Assembly (NCBI GenBank): GCA_030761205.1
Contig: JAULJL010000039.1
Span: 4,350,001-4,414,000 of the forward strand
DNA from: Fremontodendron californicum
Taxonomy: Eukaryota; Streptophyta; Magnoliopsida; Malvales; Malvaceae
DNA length: 64,000 nucleotides
Direction of reading: 5' to 3'
A model generated the notes under the pieces. It saw nothing but the letters and a program-made list of their open reading frames with translations. It was not told the origin of the DNA and did not search any database. Made by a program: the position numbers and the translations under genes. Positions 1 through 10,123 of the stretch are shown in pieces. Position 1 is the stretch's first letter; the number at the start of each line of letters is the position of its first letter.

Positions 1-383
1 AAAAATTTCTTTAGAAACACAGTTTGTAATTCTTGCCATGTGCCAATTGACCTTGGTTTTAAATTATGAAGCCAAATTTTTGCTTTATCTTTTAAAGAAA
101 AAGGAAATAATTTTAGCTTGACAATTTCATTTGTACATTGTTGGTCATTAAAGGTGACACATACATCTTCGAAGTCTTTTAGAAACGAGTAAGCACTTTC
201 CGATTCTAACCCATGGAAATTTGGAAGCAAAGCTATCATACCTGGTTTAAAACGAAAGTTGTTTGCATTGAGAGGAAAAATAAAACAAGAGGGTGATGAG
301 CTTCGAGTTGGTTGCAAGTAGTCACGCATGGTGCGTACTTGTCTGTTCTCATCTTCAGCATGAACACTTTCATTGTCAGCCAT
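1..383 (-). CDS. gag: Athila-type gag, N-terminal part, runs off the window
   Basis: Structural capsid-type protein of a Ty3/gypsy element; in the family it packages the element's RNA into virus-like particles in the cytoplasm. The frame is open from an ATG at 383-381 to the window edge (127 codons, no stop). Visible landmarks are the N-terminal MADNESVHAEDENRQ, the gag block NNFRFKPGMIALLPNFHG at about residues 43-60, and the downstream KLFPFSLKDKAKIWL segment typical of retrotransposon gag. The start is chosen because it is the first ATG after the PBS and leader and resembles other Athila gag starts. The gag differs clearly from the gag at 58432, so the two are different subfamilies. Whether the rest of the protein is intact cannot be seen. 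Confidence 0.8.
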   Translation of the reverse strand, partial: MADNESVHAEDENRQVRTMRDYLQPTRSSSPSCFIFPLNANNFRFKPGMIALLPNFHGLESESAYSFLKDFEDVCVTFNDQQCTNEIVKLKLFPFSLKDKAKIWLHNLKPRSIGTWQELQTVFLKKF

Positions 384-497
384 GGTAGGAGTTGTATTAG
401 AAAGATTACCTGAAAAAGTTTCACAATAAAATCTAACTAAACGACGAGATCTAAAATCACGTCGCCAAACAAGCATAAAACAAAGTTAATATACAAA

Positions 498-700
498 TTA
501 GGCGGTATAACCAGCCAAACAAAATAAATATACTAAATTAGGCGGTATAACCAGCCAAACAAAATAAATATACTAAATTAGGCGGTATAACCAGCCAAAC
601 AAAATAAATATATACAAAATTAGGCGGTATAACCAGCCAATAAAAATAAATATATACAAAATTAGGCGGTATAACCAGCCAATAAAAATAAATATACTTA
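498..700. repeat. Minisatellite, 5 copies of about 41 bp, in the leader of element A
   Basis: The core GGCGGTATAACCAGCC starts at 501, 541, 581, 623 and 664, separated by AT-rich spacer of the AAAATAAATATAC type. It lies between the PBS and gag of element A. Three copies of the same core occur at 47374, 47414 and 47463, but there inside an LTR. Confidence 0.9.
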
Positions 701-724
701 TAAACTTATATACTTAGTATTGCT

Positions 725-742
725 TCCCCGGCAACGGCGCCA
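725..742 (-). promoter_or_regulatory. Primer binding site, tRNA-Asp type
   Basis: The plus strand reads TCCCCGGCAACGGCGCCA, which matches the 3' end of plant tRNA-Asp(GTC) including CCA as I know it. The minus-strand RNA is therefore complementary to that tRNA and would prime minus-strand cDNA. It lies 6 bp from the LTR edge at 749. Confidence 0.85.
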
Positions 743-748
743 AAAACT

Positions 749-2232
749 TGATGGAGACTCAATTAAGAGTTGTAAACCCAAGTGCAGGTTATTTTCAAGT
801 AATAAATTCTCGGGTGTCCGAGGTCGAACCACAGGGAAGCGTATTATTAAGTATAAGTTTATAAATATATAAGAAAAATAAAGTAAACAAGATATTAGGG
901 AATCAACAACAAAACAAGATAAACAAGATATTAGAGAACAAAATAAACAAAATAAAATAAAAGAAATTAAACAAAATATAAAAACAATAAGAAAAGATGT
1001 TGAGGTTAGAGAATCCACTCTTGGTGTTATGCTAAGATTAATCTTGTTTTATTACACAATTGAAATTCACACATAAGGGAGATTCCAATCGGAAGGTTTA
1101 GCAATTCAGTCCAAATTGTCCAACGTCCATAGCATATGATATTATGTTCATTTGGTGTCCTCAAAACTCACAAAAAGAGTCCAAGCATTCCTTATGCCAA
1201 GGTATATGTCTACAACAAATCAAGGTTATGAAACCAAGCATTTACTGTGCCATTTTCATTGTCAATAATGAATCAAGATCCCTACTTTGCAAGTATGATT
1301 TTAAACCAAAAGAAAATATTATCTATACTAGTGTTTATAAATGATGATTCATTTTAGCTCATGTTTAAGAGACTAACCTTAGCATTTACCAAAAGCTTCA
1401 CCTCATCACCTCAACAATATGATTAGCAACACATACTAGATATGAAGAAAATGAAAAGAAAAATAAAGAAAAAGAAAACTAGAGAAAGGAAAGAAGAAGA
1501 AAACTTAGAGAATTTTATTACAATGGCTAATATCCTACCAATGTATCAATGTATCCCAATACTCATCCAAGGCCCTCTATTTATACACATTTTGGAGGGC
1601 TAAATGACAAGAGACAAGCTTTACAAATTTCAAAGGTAGGTATAATAGGTGGGTGCATTTTTCTAACAATTTTCGTCATATTGTATGACAATTCTGATCA
1701 GCCAGCTTTATGGTCGATTTTGTCAATGTTGGAGGCTCGATCTGATAAAATTGTCTTCTAGAAAAATATACCCCTATCAGTTACGGATCCATAGCCGTTG
1801 GAATCAGCTCATTTGCTGATGTGGATAAGAAGATATGGGCCAAATACGAAAACAGGTCAGCACAGACGTCATTGCACATCAGCCAACTTGATGGTCGATT
1901 TCGCTAGGGAAAACGACTCCGTTTCAAGAAGTGTAAAACGTGAAAAAGATAGATATGCCTCTTAGCTTTGCACGGCTACAAATTTCAGCCTTATTGCTTC
2001 AGTGAAACTCGAGATATAGCTGATATGGAAAACGGTGTCGGAACTGGAACTGAACTGGATTTGCCCTTAATTCTAGTAATCTGAAATCACTCAAAGAAAC
2101 TTGTGAAAAACACCAAATTACATAAAAATATAAAAGATCATAAACACAATTAGACTAAACAATAATAACTCGTATTTGATACAAAACAATAATAAAACAT
2201 AACTAAAAACTATATAATTATACGAGTTATCA
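749..2232 (-). repeat. 5' LTR of Athila-type element A
   Basis: About 1.48 kb. On the minus strand it begins TGATAACTCGTATAATTATA at 2232 and ends ...CCATCA at 749, next to the PBS. It contains a purine-rich stretch near 1440-1510 and the block around 817-840 (ggtcgaaccacagggaagcg) usually found near the 3' end of such LTRs. The start-proximal half is shared with the LTR at 47170-48969; the other half is different. Short open frames inside it are not credible genes. Confidence 0.85.
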
Positions 2233-2284
2233 TTCGGTCGGTCAAGCCAAGATTAGCGTTTTAAAATTAAAATAAAAATAATTA

Positions 2285-2720
2285 ATAAAATATATATTTT
2301 AAATTTTTCCCCAAGACGATCGGATATGGATTCTAAATCGATCCACGAGTCAACGTGCGGATCAACCTCTTTAAATACTTCATTTAAAAATAAAATAAAA
2401 AACCAAAAATAATTAATAAAATATTTTTTTTTAATTTTTTTCCCAAATGGATCGGGTACGGATCCTAAATCGACCCGTGAGTCAATGTGCGAACCAACTT
2501 ATTTAAATACATCATTTAAAATTAAAATACCTGCGAATCAACGTGTAGACCAACCTCTTTAAATATATCATTTAAAAATAAAAACTAAAATATTTAATAA
2601 AATAAATATATTTTTAAAATTTTTTTCTGAACGGATCGAGTACGGATCCTAAATCGATCCACAAGTCAAGACCAACCACTTTAAATACATGATTTAAAAA
2701 TAAAATAAAAATGTAAAAAC
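2285..2720. repeat. Degenerate tandem repeat, about 3.5 units of 90-150 bp
   Basis: Units share a motif of the form gatcgggtacggatcctaa, then tcgatccacgagtcaacgtg, then aaccaacctctttaaatac and catttaaaaataaaat. Recognisable copies begin near 2318, 2448, 2533 (partial) and 2632. A weak palindrome follows at 2741-2774 (11 of 13 bp paired). No gene is visible in 2233-2911. Confidence 0.65.
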
Positions 2721-2911
2721 TTTTAAAAAATTAAAAAATCGCCACATGTCGAGCAAAAGAACTCGACACATGGCAAGTGGACCAATTATTTTTTTAATAT
2801 ATAGAAAGACAAAATTATCCTTAATCTAATTCAAAAATATCATTTGAGTCTTTAGGACTCAAAAATAATTATTAGTAGATGTCATCTTACACGTTATATT
2901 AATTTAATTAA

Positions 2912-3264
2912 AGACTAGTTTAGCATTGCTGTTGGAAAAAACTTGGGTTGAAAAAAGTGTGTTTAAAAAGTGTGATGAAAAACTGTGGTTTAAAAACTTT
3001 TAAGTGTTTAACATTGCTGTGAAAAAGTGTTGTAAGAAATTGAAATGTCAAAAGTGTAGAGATGTGAGGATAATAAAGTTATTTTATCTAAAAGCTATCT
3101 TTTAAAACCCAAAAGCTATATTTTTTAGCTTTTTGGTTTGGCTTTTCAAACCATAGTTTCAACAGTAGAAGTCAAAATTTTTTAATCTGTTTAACATTGC
3201 GTTTGCGGTGAAAAGCAGCTTTTAACCTCAAAAGCTGTGCCAGAAGCAATGCTAAACGAGGTCT
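2912..3264. mobile_element. MITE-like element with about 24-bp imperfect terminal inverted repeats
   Basis: The left end AGACTAGTTTAGCATTGCT is matched in inverted orientation by the right end AGCAATGCTAAACGAGGTCT. TIR-like motifs (gtttaacattgc) recur internally near 3007 and 3189, as in some hAT-type MITEs. I could not fix a clear TSD. There is no coding capacity. 3265-3406 is AT-rich filler with nothing recognisable. Confidence 0.6.
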
Positions 3265-3406
3265 AAGAGTTTTAACAATAATGATATTTTGACACCGACT
3301 ATATAGAAGAAAAAAAATACTTAAAAAAAATTTACTTAATGAATTGAGCTAGTAATATTTAAAAACAAAAAAATATATGTGAAACAAAAAAATAAAAAAA
3401 AGGTAT

Positions 3407-5647
3407 TGTCATAACGTGCCAAATGCGAATTCAGCATGCTAGACGCAAATCAATGGAGTCGCCACTAATCATCTAATCTAGGTGTGATTAGTCACCTTTA
3501 TAAATCTATCCTAGTTAAAGTAATCCTAAGCTTGACTAAGGCACCTTAAAAAGAATAGGTTCTGGTCTGCTTATTAGAACTAGGTTCGGGAGTGTGGTTA
3601 TGTGTGAGGAAGGATTAGCACCCTCACGACGCCTATCTAAAAGATAGTACCTAATTAGTCTTGTGATACTTAAAAGTCTCAATTAAATGGTCTTATCTAT
3701 CCTATTTTTATTTTAATTATTAAAGTTAGAAATATCGGAGATTATTTTTTAGGTCTTCCTTTCATTCATTATGGAGAAATTACTAAAAAATGTTTCCTCA
3801 CCTCGAGAGTATTCAAAAGAAACCATTCGTTCTATTGAAGAGGCTCCGTCGTCGAAAAAATTAAATTATTTAATCAAATTATTTCTCTTAAATTAACCTT
3901 CCAAAATTATTCCACATTTTTATTAATGTTTGTTCGAAAAATAAATTATGATCTTTAATATCGAAAATCATCTCTTAAAATATTCTTCCATTCTTTCTGA
4001 AAAATTTTTAAGAGAATTTTTCTTACCTAGAAATTTCTTAAAAGTCAACCATTCGCAACTTTCTTGAATTTCATCATCGGGAAAAATCTTAATTTATTCT
4101 TCAATTTTAAATTAAGCATTTATTATGGAAAATCAATTTTAGAAAAAGATATTGAAAATTAATTATTCTTAAAAAAATAAAATTTTGATTTTTATTGGTT
4201 TTGAAATTAACCTCTTAAAATATCATTCCATTCATTCTGGAGAATTTTTAAGAGAAATTTTTTACCTAAAAATTTCTCAGAAATTAACCATTCGTAATTT
4301 CTTTGAATTTCATCATTGGAAAAAATCTCAATTTATTTATTTAAAAATAACTATTCTTCAATTAAAATAATTAATCTAATCTAAAAAAATAAATTAATAG
4401 TTAATAATATTAAAAAAATACAATTATTAATATACAATAAAGTATAAAGTATAAAATATAAAATATAATACATTATATAATAATAGTTTTCTTAAAAATA
4501 ATAGTAGTTTTTTTATATAAAAAAATATATGTGGTTAGTAAAATAATTAATAATAATAATACTAATATACAAATAATAATAATATAATATAAAATAAAAT
4601 AAAATTTGCAAAAAAAACTAAAAGAAACAATTAGCAAATAGTAAATAAATAATAAAATAAAAATCAAATAAGACAAAAAACAAGCAAAAACAAAACAAAG
4701 AAGACAAAAAAAAAAAAGAAAGGGAGACAGCAGGAGGGTTCAGCCCAGGCGCGAGCCGCGCGCGGGCCTGCCTGGCCCGACCCACCTGCTGCCTCTTTAA
4801 ACAATTTTTTTTTTGTATCATTTTTTACCTGATTTCTACAAAAAAAATCTCCTTTTCTCTGAAAAAAAAACTCAAGAACACTCATCATTGCCCAGAATCC
4901 GGCCACCCGCTGTCGCCACTGTCACCGCCTGCCGCCACCGTCGCCGCCGTCGTCGTCGGTGATCAAAAAATTCTCGAAAAAATACTAAAAAATTCCTCTC
5001 GACCTCCTCGTTTCAAAAACCAAATTAGTTTCAGCCGAATCTCTTTGGAATTTCCTAGATCTGAAATCGAAGTTCGAAACTTCACTTCCTCCGATCTACT
5101 CCATTGACCGCCGAATGGCCATGAACTTCTAGTATATGCTTCCTCTAATTAAAACCCAAATTTTCTTTCTCAAGAATTTCTTCGAAACAAATTCTAACTC
5201 TCACTTTTGAATTTTTGAATTTTTTTTCTCTCACAAAAAAAATATTTTTTTATTTCGAAAAAAACCTATAATTTCTTTGCTTCTAACTCTCCTTGATTTC
5301 TGATATCTTTCTCTGATTTGTGTTTGATTGTGGTGCTTGGATTCTTTTTTATAGAGGAGAGATTTAGTTCCACTAAGATTATGAATTTTAATCTGATCAT
5401 ATTTTTTTAGAGTCCTATTTCAATCCAAAAAGGTAATTTGTTTCAACCAAAACTTGTTTTTTTCATTTTTTATTAATTCCGAATTTCTTCTGATTTTTCT
5501 TTTAATTTTCGAAATTATCCATTTTTTTTTATTTTTTTGATTTTTTGATTTTTTGATTTTTTGATTTTTTGATTTTTTGATTTTTTTGATTTTTTTGTTT
5601 TTCTTTTAATAAAAAAAATAAAACCCGGATAAAATCCGGTGTCTACA
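3407..5647 (-). repeat. 3' LTR of the outer Tat-lineage element
   Basis: 2241 bp; on the minus strand it begins TGTAGACACCGG at 5647 and ends at 3407. It contains a block conserved with the inner element's LTR (3583-3634), a PBS-like 12-mer (3453-3464), a GC-rich stretch at 4730-4790 with CCG/GTC trinucleotide runs at 4905-4960, and homopolymer (TTTTTTGA)n at 5520-5590. The strong local GC contrast in an otherwise AT-rich LTR is unusual. The right copy lacks part of the GC-rich block. Confidence 0.9.
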
Positions 5648-5661
5648 GTTGCCCCTCTTTG
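5648..5661 (-). promoter_or_regulatory. Polypurine tract of the outer element
   Basis: The minus strand reads AAAGAGGGGCAAC directly before the LTR start TGTAGACACC. This is where plus-strand DNA synthesis would be primed. The inner element has the near-identical CCAAAGAGGGGCAGC at 27391-27405. Confidence 0.8.
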
Positions 5662-5797
5662 TGCATTCCCTGAGAAACAGGGGATGTGCAAAGACGTAGA
5701 CACCCTACTAAGTCCTATGTACTTAAAGAAAATCCTATTGTAAAAAAGCTCCTCTAAGCGAGGCATAAACTTTAAATAAACTTACCGTAAAAACATA

Positions 5798-6175
5798 CTC
5801 CTCCACCGAGGCATCAACTTTAAATGAAAATACTCCTCCACCGAGGCTTCAACTTTAAATGAAAATACTCCTCCACCGAGGCTTCAACTTTAAAAGAAAA
5901 ACTCCTCCACCGAGGCTTCAACTTTAAATAAAAACTCCTCCACCGAGGCTTCAACTTTAAATAAAAACTCCTCCACCGAGGCTTCAACTTTAAAAGAAAA
6001 TACTCCTCCACCGAGGCTTCAACTTTAAAAGAAAATACTCCTCCACCGAGGCTTCAACTTTAAAAGAAAATACTCCTCTACCGAGGCTTCAACTTTAAAT
6101 GAAAATACTCCTCCACCGAGGCTTCAACTTTAAAAGAAAATACTCCTCCACCGAGGCTTCAACTTTAAAAGAAAA
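5798..6175. repeat. Tandem array, 11 copies of a 32-37 bp unit
   Basis: The unit is CTCCTCCACCGAGGCTTCAA followed by CTTTAAA(A/T)(G/A)AAAATA. A degenerate twelfth copy lies at about 5752. On the element's sense (minus) strand it reads GAAGCCTCGGTGGAGGAG. A comparable motif (GAAGCCTCTGGTGGAGATAT) is repeated at the same place, just before the polypurine tract, in the inner element at 26035-27190. The translated LKPRWRSF-repeat frame is a by-product of the repeat. Confidence 0.9.
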
Positions 6176-6539
6176 CAATATGAAATTTGCCAATTCTCAA
6201 ACATAAACGTAAACTTCAAAAATCTTACCTTGAATCCCCAAAAGAAATCGCTAACCTCGCAAATTAGCATTCTAAACTCATGTCCAAATCATACTGAATA
6301 CCTGAAATAAACTTTCTTGGGTGCAAATACATAAATGCAATACAATACATGAATGCCATGAATGCAGATGCATATCGTGCAATTGATGTCATAAATGCTC
6401 TATAAATCAACTCCCTGAATTTCTTGATCAAAATAAAAGGTTCTCAAGCTCATCATTCATCTCTGTTTGCACTTGGCTTCAAACTGATAGATTGAATCTT
6501 ATTATCTCTAATTAGTTTCAACCTAACGATTTCTCTTCT

Positions 6540-6810
6540 CAATCCAAAGGATTCGCACCCAACAATAAAGATTCTCACTAAATTAAGGATTCTCACTCAG
6601 CTAAGGATTCACACCAAACTAAGGATTCTCACTTAGCTAAGGATTCACACCAAACTAAGGATTCTCACTTAAATTAAGGATTCACACCAAACTAAGGATT
6701 CTCACTTAGCTAAGGATTCTCACTAAAATAAGGATTCACACTAAAATAAGGATTCACACTAAACTAAGGCTTCTCACTAAAATAAGGATTCTCACTTTTA
6801 AAATTCACAT
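6540..6810. repeat. Tandem array of AAGGATTC(A/T)CAC units
   Basis: About a dozen copies of aaggattctcacttagct or aaggattcacaccaaact, alternating, with 17-21 bp spacing. It lies in the noncoding 3' region of the outer element and has no coding meaning. Confidence 0.8.
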
Positions 6811-9800
6811 CTATCTCGTCTCCCGACTTTTCTGTTCAGTTACCCATAAATTTCTCATAAAAATAAATGTAGGGATCTCTTAAGATTATAGTCCAATTTA
6901 TCAATCATTATTCTAATTTCATAGCAAACGCAATGCATGATGCATCCCCTCTATTCAATGCAAAGGTATAAAATTGAGAATAACAAATTGAAGACAAAAA
7001 TGAGCTGGAAAGAGAGATCTTTGAAAACTTTTATCCAAAAGTTCTAAATTGATACCCGGGGGTTCTTGTAAAGTGATTCCCAGAGGTTTTGAAAAATTAC
7101 TCGGAGGCTTTGAAAAATTACCCGGAGGTTTTGAAAAGATACCACTTTTTATGCATTCCTCAACTGAATGCTCAAAACTCTTACCTTGAAAATCTTCCTC
7201 AACTGAGATTCAATACTTCACCTTGAAAAGAACCATCCTTAAAAAGAGTTTAATTTCAAAATTCAAAAACTAAAATCTTTCTTATATGTTAAATCCATGC
7301 GATGAATGACATGAATGCCATGAAATGCAAAAATGAATGTCATGTGATAGAATGCAAACTAATCTCATCGTGTCATCACCTTTTAATCTTCCAAACGGTG
7401 ACTTAAAACCAGGCTGACCTCCACTAATTCCATCAGTTGACCACAACACCCTTTTCTTTCTCAAAAAGACATCTCGTTTAGTCCCAAGGTTTTAAACAGA
7501 TGTATTTCCAGACTCTTTCATTATTCTCATCATATTCTCCTTACTTCCCAGAATATCATCTTCAAGCATATTCAAATTTCAAACTGAAAAATCTTCAATG
7601 CCGATGCTGCAAAAGAGCCTACTCTGCCATTTACCAACTCAATAGATTCCATTTTTCAAAACCAATTTCTCATCATAGTAAAAAAGCCTTCTCATTCTTT
7701 GCCCCAGAAATGTCACTCTTATCAAACTGGTTCAAAACTCAAATATGCATCACCTGAATGTTCTCATGTTACATTTTTTTGAAAATTCTTTGAAAAGAAA
7801 GAACTTGTCCAAAAAACTTTTCTCATTTTCAAATCATGCCCCAATGGTAAATCAAAATTGCCCCCCGAAACATCACTATTTCCATGTTCAAAAACCCCCA
7901 TTTACTAAACAAAAATGCAACTTTAGATCTTAAAAAACTGGTAATTACTGCAAGAATGGACAAGGCGAATCACAGTTTGGCTCATTGACTATTTCAATTT
8001 GTCAAGGTTTTGGTTATCAAAGGAAAGTTTCTTCACATAAGGGAAAATCAATGTTTCTTCATCTAAACTCACAATGAATTTCCTTCAACAATCAGGTTTT
8101 CACAAAAAGTTTTATTTTGAAAACACAATCCATTTTGGCACTCTTTTTAAGTTTCTTGATAAATAGCAATTCAACAAATGTCAAGACTATCTATGATGGG
8201 TTCAAAATTTAGACAAGAAAGAAAAAGGATTTCCAATTTCGGGTAAAATCATCCAAATGATGTTGACCTTCTTAAGTTTCTCAAAAGTGTTTGGTGTTTC
8301 CTGGTGGGTTCAAAATATCATTTCTTTTGCACTTCTTGTTAGGCCTTGGCACAGTTATGCAGAGTTGCTTTCAAATTTTTTTTTTGCTCTAGACTGCCCG
8401 TTTTTGGGTTTTCACCCTAGAGCTTCATTTTTTTTCCATGTATTTGAGAATTCAAATTTCTTCAATGACAATTCAAAAGGATGAGATAAAATTTGAGGAA
8501 AAACTCTTCAACTTAAACATTCATACTTGATCAAAATGGACTTTTCAAGCTTGTAATGTAGGCCAAGGTTTGGGGTTATGAAAAAAAAGATAATCAGGCC
8601 CAAAAATGTGTTTAAAGGTAATTAAACCAAGGATCATTTCTTCATCTCAAAATATCTCATATCTTTCTTTGAAGGTAATCAAACCACAGATCATTTCTCT
8701 TGAGGATTTCATCATTTCTACTTCTCATCAAACCATGGATCATTTCTCTTCATGAGGATTTCATCTTGCAAACCCTTTTTTTTCATTTTTTTTCTTTCTT
8801 TTTTTTTTCTCTTTTTTTTTTTCATTTTTTCTTTCTTTCTTTTTTTTTTCCTCAGACTTTCTTATCATAAAGTGAGTTTGAAAATTTGAAACTCAATCCA
8901 TTTCAATATTTGCCCCCCTGACATAAAGCATTCATGGTGTAGAAATATGATCCAAACGTATGACCCTCCATAGAAAGATAATTCTTCACACTTGCCCCCC
9001 CCGATGTGGAGGGTGATCCTTGGTCAAGGTTTATTAAAAAAAAAAACAAGAATCCAATAGGCTCAAGGGGGGTAGCAAATGATAATTTCTCATTTTGTGA
9101 AAGGAATACGAAAGATGGCCATTTCTTATTTCCAGTATGAATATTTCCATTGAAGAGCAAACCCCAAGTGGAGTAGATAATAAGAATTGCCATTAAAATC
9201 ATTTGAATATCTCATATGCATGATATCACAGTTTTTTTTTTTTGCAACTCATGCATCCTCTCAATGTGCCTATCCAAATGAAGGCCCAACCCAACAATTC
9301 TCCTTATTCCGATTTTCTCTAAGTGTCCATGCAATTTCATTCGATCATAGGGGAAAATAAAGTTTGCACAAGTCGGTAATGGTGTGCAAAGAAAAACATC
9401 AGGTCATTCGACTCTTTGGTAATCCTACCCCAAGATATGGCAAAGGATAACTGGGTGAAAATGGGTGTTACTCAAATCAAAGCATTCAAGGATATTGGAA
9501 AAATATGGCTTTTAAGGTAATTTTCCCCCCAATATGTGAGTAAAGGACACTATTTAGGAAAAGAAAAGTTCGGGCATGGTTGAGAAACTTAGTAGTGATG
9601 TGTTTAAAGCTCTAGATAGCCTTGATTTATCAAATTACCAAAATCTAGATTCTTTCAAGAGAGTGCCTCATGAATTGGTTCTCAAAAAAATGTTTTGCAA
9701 ATCAAATGATCATTTCATTGCTCATTGCTTAGACGAAGATTATTGACCTTTTGGGATTCATTTCCTGGTCAAAAGAAAGGTGAGGTTCACGATACTTCAA

Positions 9801-10123
9801 ATTTAGGCCATCAAAGAAATCAAGCTTTTATGTGGTCTAATTTGAAACTAGACAAGGGAATGGACTGCCAAGTTCATTCTTAACAATAATCATCATTTTA
9901 TTCAAGATCGAAAAAAAATCATGCAAACATAAGCTATTCCTAACAAAAAAAAAAAAATCTCCTAAAGCACCTAAACAATGTTTAAAAATGTCATGCCAAA
10001 AATCAAAAATTCCTCCAGATTGAATTTCGAGTGACATCTCTCATCTTCGGACTTCAAATTCCAATTATTCCAAAACCTCCAAAATCCCGCCATTGATGCG
10101 ATCCTCTCAACATTCAGCTTCGT
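6811..10123 (-). other. Noncoding 3' region of the outer element
   Basis: No credible gene on either strand. It holds pyrimidine-rich stretches (8770-8860), short repeated phrases (cctcaactgagattca, gaggttttgaaaa near 7080-7140, aaccatggatcatttctctt near 8690-8750), and segments recognisably related in reverse orientation to 23250-25500 of the inner element, for example the shared phrase around gaaccctgatcaaggatcac at 24272. The two elements therefore share their 3' noncoding domain as well as ORF1. No RT, integrase or protease motif is seen. Confidence 0.6.

Larger units (their letters stand above)
1..2232 (-). mobile_element. Athila-type Ty3/gypsy retrotransposon, 5' end only (element A)
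   Basis: Reading on the minus strand from 2232 downwards, the order is LTR (2232-749), tRNA-Asp-type primer binding site (742-725), a leader with a 41-bp minisatellite, then the gag start at 383 and open gag frame to the window edge. The LTR has the usual TG...CA ends. Pol and the second LTR would lie left of base 1. The promoter-proximal half of its LTR (about 1435-2232) closely matches the LTR at 48180-48969, so element A and the element at 47170-58468 belong to related families. No TSD can be checked because the other end is missing. Confidence 0.85.

Noticed and set aside
2741..2774. Palindrome GCCACATGTCGAG / CTCGACACATGGC as a terminator or regulatory hairpin
   Set aside because: Only 11 of 13 pairs match and no gene is next to it.
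5820..6011. Peptide with repeated LKPRWRSF units
   Set aside because: By-product of the 32-37 bp array at 5798-6175; no start context, no conservation beyond the repeat.
5798..6175. Regular direct repeats resembling a CRISPR array
   Set aside because: Plant retrotransposon context; the spacers are AT-rich near-copies of each other, so it is a minisatellite. The same applies to 501-680.
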